Made by a program: the position numbers and the translations under genes
In this document: piece after piece, positions 1-5,276 of the stretch
Layout of the letters: each line of letters starts with the position of its first letter
Numbering within the stretch: the first letter of the stretch is position 1
Assembly (NCBI GenBank): GCA_947628325.1
Contig: CANQZL010000114.1
Location: 1 to 5,276 of the forward strand
Length of the DNA stretch: 5,276 nucleotides
Direction: 5' to 3'
Source of the DNA: an uncultured Bacilli bacterium
GTDB lineage: Bacteria; Bacillota_I; Bacilli_A; RF39; UBA660
Notes under the pieces: model-generated
The model's input: the letters and a program-made list of their open reading frames with translations, nothing else
Databases searched by the model: none
What the model was told of the DNA's origin: nothing

Positions 1-110
1 TCAAATGTATAATCTTTATCTATAAAGAATTTATCTTCAGAAAATTTTTCATGAATATCATTAAAAGCATTAAATAAAATTTCATTTCCAACAAAGGTTA
101 TTTTATTACT
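1..110 (-). other. Start of a second, degenerate SGNH-like domain inside the acyltransferase
   Basis: After the first SGNH domain ends (about residue 575) and a Lys/Glu-rich linker, residues 598-633 read NKITFVGNEILFNAFND and onward. This lines up with the start of the first SGNH domain (NVVGVGDSVMLGAVDN and onward): a hydrophobic strand, then VG, then N-E in place of D-S, then I/V-L/M, an alanine, and an F-x4-F pattern. Glu607 stands where the nucleophile Ser437 is. The segment is cut by the window edge, so the domain call rests on about 35 residues and is an inference. Confidence 0.4.
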
Positions 111-1901
111 TTCTTTTTCTTCATGTTCTTTAATAATATCTTCTTTTTCTTTTTTATACTTTTCTAAATAAACCTTATAAATTTCATCATATATTACTTT
201 TGTATATGCTACTCTTCCACTTCCCGTTAGATGAATTTTATCAGCATAGAAGTATTCCTCATGTCCGCGAGAAAGAGTATACCAATCTATCATATGCATA
301 TTGCTATGTTTTTCGGCATATGCACTAAGTATTTCATTAACATTTGTTAAATTAGTTGTATTAATCCAAAATACTTCTCTATCTCCTATTGTTTCCATTA
401 TTTTATCTTTACAAGAAGTTGAACAATCACCATTTGATCCTAAATTAATTACAATAGGATTTCCTAACATTTTTTTATTTTTTAAGTCTTCTAAAATACC
501 ATTTAAGCTCCAAGCTGTTCGAGAAATTTTAGCATCAAAGTAACCATTCGTAAATGTCTTATATAAATTGTCAACAGCTCCAAGCATTACTGAGTCACCA
601 ACACCAACTACATTTAATTTTTTTACAACATTCTCGATGTTTTTTTCACCATTTTCTAATTCTTTTAGTTGTTCTTCCCAATCGGTATTTTTAGCATTTT
701 CTCTTGAAGCATATTCCTCTTGCTTAGCTAAAATCTTTTCAGCATTTTCAGCTAATTGCTCTTCTAATTCTTTCATTTCTTTTGTATAGTCTTCAGTTAT
801 TATGTATTTATAAATACCTAAAATAGATAAGACAGATAAAAGTATGAAAACTGCTAAACGAGTAACTTCACTATTTTTCTTATTCTTTAAATTTAAAGCA
901 AAATTAATTATATAAGAAATAATGACTATTAAAAGTATAATAAGAATAAATTCTAAAATTTTATTCATATTAATATATTGAAAAATAAATATAATAGGAT
1001 ATTGAACTAAATAAATTTCATATCCAACACTTGTAATTGACTTAATACCATTATTAATTTTATTTGTAATATATAACTCTTTATTTGAAAAACTTATTCC
1101 ATAATCAATTAATCTCATACTAATAAAAGTTATAAAAATCATACTAAAAATATATAATTTAGATGAAGCATCAACTGTAATAAATAAAATAATAGAAATT
1201 AATAAATATATGTAAAAAATAATCTTTTTTAACTTATTATCTTTTAAAACAAGAGGTTTGTAATAAATATGTATAAATCCTAGAGCAACACCAAACCATA
1301 GAGAAAACATTCTTGCAAATGTATTGTAATAAGAAAACATAATATCCTTGTCTGTTCCAGTTTTTACAAAGATAACAACACTAATAATTCCTATTAAAGA
1401 ACTAATTATTATTGGTAATAACTTATTAACTTTATCCCCTATTTTTTTTAATCCTTGGTAAATAAATGGGAATAATAAATCAAATTGAATTAATATAGCT
1501 ATATACCATAAGTGAGTAAATGGAGAATTAATATTTTTAGCAAAATAGTCTAAATTAGTTGATAACTGCCAAAAATTATTATAACCAAATAAAATTGATT
1601 TTATTTCTGGTTTAATATTAACCCAAGCAACATCTTTAATAAAAGACACTACAAATATTGAAGAAAAAACAACTATTATTAAAGGTAGATATATTTTTAA
1701 AAAAGTTTTTTTATAGTACTCTTTTAATGAAAATTTTTTTTGTTTAAAAGCTGATATACAAGATAAATAACTACTTAATAAAAAGAACATACATACAGCT
1801 AGATATCCACCTTTTAAAATATTTAGATGATATAGTAAAACTGCTAATATAGCTAAAAATCTTATTAAACCAATATTTTTATAATACTTATCTTTTTTCA
1901 T
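1..1901 (-). CDS. OatA-like membrane O-acyltransferase (AT3 domain + SGNH domain), 3' end beyond the left edge
   Basis: The frame is open from ATG at 1901-1899 to the left edge (633 residues seen, no stop). AAGAGG at 1914-1909 lies 7 nt before the ATG. Residues 1 to about 370 form an acyltransferase-3 domain with about 11 hydrophobic segments. It has the R-x10-H motif (R14, H25), a GGYLAV...FFLLSSYL block (31-46) and THLW (H130). A charged, probably coiled linker follows (about 370-428). Next is an SGNH hydrolase domain: GDSVMLGA with nucleophile Ser437, NLGSNG with Asn490, and DKIH with Asp554/His557. By family, such proteins carry acyl groups across the membrane and O-acetylate peptidoglycan or another surface glycan; the SGNH domain makes the final transfer outside the cell. 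The catalytic Ser position is close to that of known OatA proteins. Oddities are Cys37 in place of the usual Asp, a Cys pair after Asn490, and a second SGNH-like start at the edge. The substrate cannot be read from the sequence; another glycan is possible. Confidence 0.9.
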   Translation of the reverse strand, partial: MKKDKYYKNIGLIRFLAILAVLLYHLNILKGGYLAVCMFFLLSSYLSCISAFKQKKFSLKEYYKKTFLKIYLPLIIVVFSSIFVVSFIKDVAWVNIKPEIKSILFGYNNFWQLSTNLDYFAKNINSPFTHLWYIAILIQFDLLFPFIYQGLKKIGDKVNKLLPIIISSLIGIISVVIFVKTGTDKDIMFSYYNTFARMFSLWFGVALGFIHIYYKPLVLKDNKLKKIIFYIYLLISIILFITVDASSKLYIFSMIFITFISMRLIDYGISFSNKELYITNKINNGIKSITSVGYEIYLVQYPIIFIFQYINMNKILEFILIILLIVIISYIINFALNLKNKKNSEVTRLAVFILLSVLSILGIYKYIITEDYTKEMKELEEQLAENAEKILAKQEEYASRENAKNTDWEEQLKELENGEKNIENVVKKLNVVGVGDSVMLGAVDNLYKTFTNGYFDAKISRTAWSLNGILEDLKNKKMLGNPIVINLGSNGDCSTSCKDKIMETIGDREVFWINTTNLTNVNEILSAYAEKHSNMHMIDWYTLSRGHEEYFYADKIHLTGSGRVAYTKVIYDEIYKVYLEKYKKEKEDIIKEHEEKESNKITFVGNEILFNAFNDIHEKFSEDKFFIDKDYTF

Positions 1902-1928
1902 TTTACTACCTCTTACTTCTACAATTAG

Positions 1929-1957
1929 ATTATATATGTAAAAGCATAAAAAAACAA
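1929..1957 (-). promoter_or_regulatory. Sigma-70/SigA-type promoter of the acyltransferase gene
   Basis: On the minus strand, TTGTTT (1957-1952) is separated by exactly 17 nt from a perfect TATAAT (1934-1929). Transcription would begin near 1922 and give a leader of about 20 nt that holds little more than the AAGAGG ribosome site (1914-1909). The match is good, but AT-rich DNA yields chance -10 boxes. Another TATAAT lies further upstream on this strand at 2016-2011, behind TTGTCT at the less favourable spacing of 19. Confidence 0.6.
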
Positions 1958-2014
1958 TATAAATATAGTAAGTTTTGTACTAAAAAATCGTTTGTAATAA
2001 TTATAGATTAATTA

Positions 2015-2100
2015 TAAGATATTAATAGATTTCTAAGACAATAATTTATTTTTGTCTAATACATATTTTAAATATTTCAATATATTGTGTAAGATATTAA
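2015..2100. repeat. 11-bp direct repeat in the divergent intergenic region
   Basis: The sequence taagatattaa occurs at 2015-2025 and again at 2090-2100, 75 bp apart. Each copy is followed by gatt (after an extra ta in the first). The repeats lie between two divergent promoters and could be binding sites, but with this base composition chance is a real alternative. Confidence 0.3.
2036..2057. promoter_or_regulatory. Inverted repeat AGACAA-N10-TTGTCT, possible operator
   Basis: AGACAA (2036-2041) and TTGTCT (2052-2057) are perfect inverted arms with a 10-nt AT spacer. A further pair (T2034/A2059) lies beyond one mismatch. The site is upstream of both divergent genes and includes the rare G/C bases of this stretch. 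A 10-bp perfect palindrome, CAATATATTG, follows at 2078-2087. A regulator site is a guess from position and symmetry only. Confidence 0.25.
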
Positions 2101-2165
2101 GATTCATAAAAATGCTATTTGCCTTTCTTTAATAAAATTATATATCAAAGACGAAAAATATAGTG

Positions 2166-2171
2166 TATAAT
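2166..2171 (+). promoter_or_regulatory. -10 box of the HD-domain gene
   Basis: A perfect TATAAT lies 24 nt before the ATG at 2196. Transcription would start near 2178, just before the AAAGGAG ribosome site. No convincing -35 is seen; at 17-nt spacing the hexamer at 2143-2148 is tatcaa. The promoter may need an activator or be weak. Confidence 0.5.
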
Positions 2172-2182
2172 ATATTCTCAAC

Positions 2183-2189
2183 AAAGGAG
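2183..2189 (+). promoter_or_regulatory. Shine-Dalgarno site that fixes the start of the HD-domain gene
   Basis: AAAGGAG sits 6 nt before ATG 2196. An in-frame GTG at 2163 would add 11 residues, but it lies immediately before the -10 box, has no ribosome site, and would probably not be in the transcript. ATG 2196 is therefore the start. Confidence 0.85.
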
Positions 2190-2195
2190 AATAAC

Positions 2196-3821
2196 ATGAA
2201 AAAGGTAGAAGAAATTAGAAAAGTCTTAACATTTTATACACAAGCAAATAAATTGAAAACTACAATTATAGATGAAATTAATAATTATAGTGTTGCTGAT
2301 CATATCTTTGGGAGTATGATGTTAGCAATAGCGATGGATTCAGAATTTAAAGAAACTGATAACATTGGAAAGTTATTAAGAATGATGATATTAGACGATT
2401 TTTCAAGATTAAATCCAAGCTATAATATACAGGATTCTTTAAAAAAAGGGAAACTATATAAGGACGAAATTGATGAAGCACGTTTATTACAAACTAAAGA
2501 AGCAAAACTTATTTTTAAATATAGAATGTTAGATTTCTCTTTAACTAAGTTAATTTCAGAAAAAGGAGATTCATTGGAATATTCAGATTTAGTAAATGAA
2601 GGTATTAAAATTTTAAATCCTAAAAACTCTGAAGAATATTCTAAATATGAAGAAATTTTTAAGTTTTATTATCTTAACTTTAGATTAAAAAACAAAATTA
2701 GGAGTGCTTGGGATAGTAACCATTGGAATATAAATACAGAAAGAAAAGAAAGAATATCAGAACATATTGTAGGTAGTATTGCTTTGGCTATAGCAATGGA
2801 TTCTGAATTTGATTATAATGAGAAATTAAATTTTGATAGAAATATTGAAATAGATAAAATTATCAAACTTTTGGCTATTCATGAAGTTGGTGAAACACTA
2901 ATTGGCGATATAACTCCTTTTGATGGAATTACATCCGAACAGAAGAAAGAAGTGGAACATAAAGCAATGATTGAAGTTGTTGGTAATTTAACTGATAAAA
3001 AAAGATTAATAGAAATGCTTTTTGATTTTGATAACCAATTTACTAATGAATCAAGATTTGCATATTATTGTGATAAGATAGAAGCTAATTTACAATCTAA
3101 ACTTTATCAAGATAGTGGCTTACATCATTCTTTAGATGATCAAAACAATAACTGGGCCTTTAGAATTCCTAAAATACAGCAAATGTTAAAAAATGGAGCA
3201 AAAACAGCATTTGATATATGGTATGGTTGGGATATCAATATATTTAAAGATAAACATGATTTCCCAGAATTTGCTGATATGATGAATATAATAAAAGATA
3301 ACAATTTACTTACTTTAAACAATAGAGTTATCAAACAACAAGTAGAACTTTCAGAAAAAGAATATAGTTTTTTAATCGATAAATTAGGTAAAATTATCAA
3401 AAAATTATTTGATGATGAAAAAGTTGATTGTGTTTATATAACAAATTATCAAAATCAAGAAAATGATAAAGGAGATATTTGTTTAGTAGTTTTATTAAAT
3501 GATAATGCTTATTATTTTGATTATGATTTATTATTAGAAAAAATTAATAAAAGTTTTAAAGAAAAAAATATTACTGATATTATAGTAAACTTTGGCTCTG
3601 ACTATGCTTCTAATTATTCTCTTGCAACATTAAATCCAAATGATACTCATAGATTTGAAAGATTATCTGAATCAAGTATAGTATTTGATAAAAGTGGTAA
3701 AACAACAGAAACAAAAAATAAAATGAAAAAATATAGTCATTCATATCCATTTCATTTAATTGAATATAAACCTTCTGTTGATGAAGAATTAAAGCTTAAA
3801 TTTAAAAGTAAGAACAACTAG
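2196..3821 (+). CDS. HD-domain phosphohydrolase (HD_3/YfbR-like) with a degenerate N-terminal HD copy and a possible pseudo-nucleotidyltransferase C-terminus
   Basis: 541 residues, no signal peptide or membrane segment, so probably cytoplasmic. The active-looking domain spans about 157-370. It has EHIVGS (H190), then IHEVGETLIGDITPFD (H229, E230, E233, D238) and CDKIEANLQ (D293). Spacing matches YfbR-type 5'-deoxynucleotidases (H..HDxxE..GD..D), except that the HD doublet is HE. Family members remove phosphate from deoxynucleoside monophosphates using a divalent metal; that this protein does so is inference. Residues 11-80 repeat the start of the domain: DHIFGSMMLAIAMDSEF (35-51) matches 189-205 at 13 of 17 positions, but no HD/HE doublet follows (the region reads MMILDDFSRL), so this copy looks non-catalytic. 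Residues about 384-510 have a helix-strand-strand-helix-strand pattern with DKGDICLVVLLND, resembling a nucleotidyltransferase DxD strand with one acidic residue lost. The gene has its own -10 box and terminator and appears monocistronic. Confidence 0.85.
   Translation: MKKVEEIRKVLTFYTQANKLKTTIIDEINNYSVADHIFGSMMLAIAMDSEFKETDNIGKLLRMMILDDFSRLNPSYNIQDSLKKGKLYKDEIDEARLLQTKEAKLIFKYRMLDFSLTKLISEKGDSLEYSDLVNEGIKILNPKNSEEYSKYEEIFKFYYLNFRLKNKIRSAWDSNHWNINTERKERISEHIVGSIALAIAMDSEFDYNEKLNFDRNIEIDKIIKLLAIHEVGETLIGDITPFDGITSEQKKEVEHKAMIEVVGNLTDKKRLIEMLFDFDNQFTNESRFAYYCDKIEANLQSKLYQDSGLHHSLDDQNNNWAFRIPKIQQMLKNGAKTAFDIWYGWDINIFKDKHDFPEFADMMNIIKDNNLLTLNNRVIKQQVELSEKEYSFLIDKLGKIIKKLFDDEKVDCVYITNYQNQENDKGDICLVVLLNDNAYYFDYDLLLEKINKSFKEKNITDIIVNFGSDYASNYSLATLNPNDTHRFERLSESSIVFDKSGKTTETKNKMKKYSHSYPFHLIEYKPSVDEELKLKFKSKNN
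2298..2348 (+). repeat. Internal repeat copy A (degenerate HD module, DHIFGS...SEF)
   Basis: Encodes residues 35-51 of the HD protein. It matches copy B (2760-2810) at 13 of 17 residues, including the run LAIAMDSEF, while third codon positions differ at several sites. This points to an intragenic duplication of the HD module followed by divergence. The first-motif His (H36) is retained. Confidence 0.7.
2760..2810 (+). repeat. Internal repeat copy B (HD module with the catalytic residues, EHIVGS...SEF)
   Basis: Encodes residues 189-205 of the HD protein and contains the first-motif His (H190) of the catalytic domain. Unlike copy A, it is followed by the HE..E....D motif and the distal Asp expected of the family. 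Confidence 0.7.
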
Positions 3822-3858
3822 TTTTTAATTTTCCCTAAAGTTGAATAATTTAATTATT

Positions 3859-3900
3859 AAAGGATTGTAACCTAAGTTTAATTGGTAACAATCCTTTTAA
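3859..3900. terminator. Hairpin terminator between convergent genes
   Basis: The arms aaaggattgtaacc (3859-3872) and ggtaacaatccttt (3884-3897) form a 14-bp stem with one A-A mismatch and an 11-nt loop. On the plus strand the stem ends in TTTT followed by TAATTTTTAT, a fair intrinsic terminator 37 nt after the HD gene stop. On the minus strand the tail is only TTTAATAATT, so it may work less well for the PHP gene read from the other side. Confidence 0.75.
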
Positions 3901-3951
3901 TTTTTATAGCTTTCATTTCTTGTTATTTTTTTAAAATAATTTTTCTTTTTA

Positions 3952-3979
3952 AAATTAATTAGAAACGTGTGATTAATTT
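3952..3979. terminator. Weak AT-only hairpin, possible terminator of the PHP gene
   Basis: AAATTAAT (3952-3959) and ATTAATTT (3972-3979) are perfect inverted arms around a 12-nt segment. The site lies 15 nt past the PHP stop on the minus strand and is followed there by TTTTAAAAAG. The plus-strand side has ATTTTTTT. A stem with no G-C pair is weak, so this may only be an accident of composition. Confidence 0.3.
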
Positions 3980-3993
3980 ATTTTTTTGAATAA

Positions 3994-4857
3994 TTATTTA
4001 CGTAATTTATCCAGTAATGATAGTTTTTTAATTTTAATATTATTATCTTTACCAGTTCCTAATTCAATATCAGGTTTAATAGTTTTTCCGTGAAAATCAC
4101 TACCACCACTTATCAATAAACCATATCTGCTTGCTATTTCTAAATAATAATCCATTTCCTTTTTTAAATGACTTGAATGATATACTTCTATACCTTTTAG
4201 TCCATAACTAATCATTTCCTTTAATATGATTAAAAATTCCTTTTCTGATAATTCTAGTGACTTTGGATGAGCAAGAACTGATATCCCTCCACTATTTTTT
4301 ATTAGTTCTAAACATTCTTGATATTGTAAACCTTTATTATTTCCTCGTGTTTTATTATATGCATCAATTAAATACTTATCAAATGCATCTTGTAATGATG
4401 TAGCATATCCATATTTAACACAAAGTTTTGCTAAATCTGGGCGACCCAAATTATGATTGGCATTAACAAGTTCTTTTATATCTTCATAACTAAATCTAAT
4501 TCCATAGTCTCTTTTAATTTGTTCCATTATTGACAATAAGGAATTAATACTATTATCTCTTAAATCGCTCATTTTTTTATTCAATGTTTCATTACTTAAG
4601 TCAATATCATATCCTAAAATATGCATTCTTCCTTTAGTAGTTTTTGCAGATAATTCAATACCATTAATAATTTCTATTCCACTATCTATAACTATCTTTT
4701 CATTTCTATTAACCTTTTTTATTCCTTCAATAGTATCATGATCTGTTATAGCAAGTGTACCAATTCCTTTATCTATTGCCAATCTTATTAATTCTTGAGG
4801 TAATAAATCACCATCTGAATATTTAGTGTGAGTATGCATATCAATTAATTTTTCCAT
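3994..4857 (-). CDS. PHP-domain phosphoesterase, RNase AM/TrpH (YciV)-like
   Basis: 287 complete residues, close to the length of E. coli RNase AM. Metal-binding motifs are in the expected order: HTHTKYSDG (H8, H10, D15), ITDHD (D39, H40), GIELS (E68), MHILGYD (H79), GRPDLA (139-143), VLAHP (H197), GIEVYHSSH (E224, H227) and GSDFHG (D254, H256). By family, such enzymes hydrolyse phosphodiester or phosphomonoester bonds with metal ions. TrpH/RNase AM removes nucleotides 5' to 3' from short RNAs and acts on 3',5'-bisphosphonucleotides. The exact substrate here is inferred. The start is ATG 4857, with AAGGAGG (4869-4863) 5 nt before it. The gene follows the MBL gene by 2 nt and is almost certainly co-transcribed. 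The usual GRPHxA signature reads GRPDLA here. It is soluble and cytoplasmic, with no signal peptide. Confidence 0.88.
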   Translation of the reverse strand: MEKLIDMHTHTKYSDGDLLPQELIRLAIDKGIGTLAITDHDTIEGIKKVNRNEKIVIDSGIEIINGIELSAKTTKGRMHILGYDIDLSNETLNKKMSDLRDNSINSLLSIMEQIKRDYGIRFSYEDIKELVNANHNLGRPDLAKLCVKYGYATSLQDAFDKYLIDAYNKTRGNNKGLQYQECLELIKNSGGISVLAHPKSLELSEKEFLIILKEMISYGLKGIEVYHSSHLKKEMDYYLEIASRYGLLISGGSDFHGKTIKPDIELGTGKDNNIKIKKLSLLDKLRK

Positions 4858-4859
4858 AG

Positions 4860-4869
4860 TTACCTCCTT
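4860..4869 (-). promoter_or_regulatory. Shine-Dalgarno of the PHP gene abutting the MBL stop codon
   Basis: On the minus strand, AAGGAGG (4869-4863) is immediately followed by TAA (4862-4860), the stop of the upstream gene. ATG of the PHP gene comes 2 nt later. A ribosome ending the MBL frame covers the start site of the next gene, the classical layout for translational coupling. Confidence 0.8.
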
Positions 4870-5276
4870 AATATTATTTTTTTGCCTTCTTCAGCAACTT
4901 CAACATTTTTAAAATTTTGTTTTGCTTCTTCTAAATATAGTCTTTTATCTTCTTCAGGCCAAAAATGAGTCAGCAATAACTTTTTAGCATTAGATTTACT
5001 TGCTAAAACACTAGCATTATAAGCAGTCATATGAGTTTTATTATCAGAATTATGTGCTTTTAGAAAAGAACTCTCACAAATTATTAAATCAGCATCTTTA
5101 CAAAAATCTACTAAATTATCAAAATTTGTTGTACCTATATCAGAAGTATAAACAATCTTAAAGTCTTTATTTTGTAATTTAGCCATAAATGATTCAATCG
5201 TATGTGAGTTGTTATCCTCAAAAGTTATATTTAAATCATCTATAAAAAATGAATATGAATTATTTATATCATAATA
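4860..5276 (-). CDS. Metallo-beta-lactamase-fold hydrolase (YhfI/RNase Z-like family), 5' end beyond the right edge
   Basis: The frame is open from the right edge to TAA at 4862-4860, giving the last 138 residues. The ATG at 5186 is internal: 30 in-frame codons precede it and family motifs begin among them (SHTIESF). Visible motifs are SHT (probable metal His), YTSDIG (metal-bridging Asp), ADLIICESSF, HMTAYNASVLA and LLLTHFWP (distal His). These are the C-terminal half of an MBL-fold hydrolase resembling B. subtilis YhfI and the RNase Z group. The N-terminal HxHxDH zinc motif must lie outside the window. The family includes phosphodiesterases and nucleases; which reaction applies is not shown by this part. 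It lies just upstream of, and is coupled to, the PHP phosphoesterase gene, consistent with a shared role in nucleotide or RNA turnover. The promoter is off-window. Confidence 0.85.
   Translation of the reverse strand, partial: YYDINNSYSFFIDDLNITFEDNNSHTIESFMAKLQNKDFKIVYTSDIGTTNFDNLVDFCKDADLIICESSFLKAHNSDNKTHMTAYNASVLASKSNAKKLLLTHFWPEEDKRLYLEEAKQNFKNVEVAEEGKKIILRR

Noticed and set aside
301..543. Plus-strand open frame of 80 codons
   Set aside because: It lies wholly within the minus-strand acyltransferase SGNH region, which carries recognisable catalytic motifs. The plus frame has no ribosome site or family-like sequence.
568..789. Plus-strand open frame of 73 codons rich in Ser/Phe
   Set aside because: It is the antisense of the charged Lys/Glu linker of the acyltransferase; Ser/Phe-rich runs are the expected mirror image of Lys/Glu codons.
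2112..2132. Six-codon leader peptide in the intergenic region
   Set aside because: It is very short, has no ribosome site, and lies upstream of the likely transcription start.
2163..2195. GTG start giving a 552-residue HD protein
   Set aside because: The GTG precedes and abuts the TATAAT -10 box and has no Shine-Dalgarno; ATG 2196 has AAAGGAG at ideal spacing.
3140..3400. Minus-strand open frame of 86 codons
   Set aside because: It is antisense to the HD-protein coding region, with no ribosome site and no motif.
5184..5186. ATG 5186 as the true start of the MBL-fold protein
   Set aside because: The frame stays open to the window edge, family motifs lie upstream of it, and 108 residues is far too short for an MBL-fold enzyme.
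1..5276. Defence island, prophage or mobile element
   Set aside because: No integrase, transposase, terminal repeats, phage proteins or CRISPR repeats are visible. The HD protein alone is not enough to call a defence system.

Overview
The window is very AT-rich and reads cleanly in the standard bacterial code: Trp is TGG, and TGA is never needed as a sense codon. Shine-Dalgarno sites are strong (AAAGGAG, AAGGAGG) and leaders are short. Together with an OatA-type cell-surface O-acyltransferase this suggests a low-GC, walled Firmicutes/Bacilli-type bacterium, perhaps an uncultured gut lineage. That placement is inferred from composition and gene families and is not proven here.

Layout. (1) 1-1901, minus strand: a large membrane acyltransferase (AT3) fused to an extracytoplasmic SGNH esterase-type domain. 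It runs off the left edge, and its last visible residues look like the start of a second SGNH-like domain with an altered nucleophile motif. (2) 1902-2195: divergent promoter region with a good minus-strand promoter (TTGTTT-17-TATAAT), a plus-strand -10 box and short repeats. (3) 2196-3821, plus strand: a 541-residue soluble protein. It has a catalytically degenerate HD-like copy, then an HD_3/YfbR-like phosphohydrolase domain in which the HD doublet reads HE, then a C-terminal region that may be a decayed nucleotidyltransferase fold. (4) 3822-3993: convergent intergenic region with a clear hairpin terminator and a weaker AT-only hairpin. (5) 3994-5276, minus strand: two coupled genes. The upstream one is a metallo-beta-lactamase-fold hydrolase that enters from the right edge. 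The downstream one is a complete PHP-domain phosphoesterase of the RNase AM/TrpH type. They are 2 bases apart, and the stop codon of the first follows directly on the Shine-Dalgarno of the second.

The surface-modifying acyltransferase and the HD protein are transcribed away from each other and need not be related. The MBL-PHP pair looks like a two-gene (or longer) operon for phosphodiester or nucleotide turnover. No tRNA, rRNA, CRISPR array, insertion sequence or phage gene was seen. The main novelty candidates are the duplicated and partly dead domains in the acyltransferase and in the HD protein.
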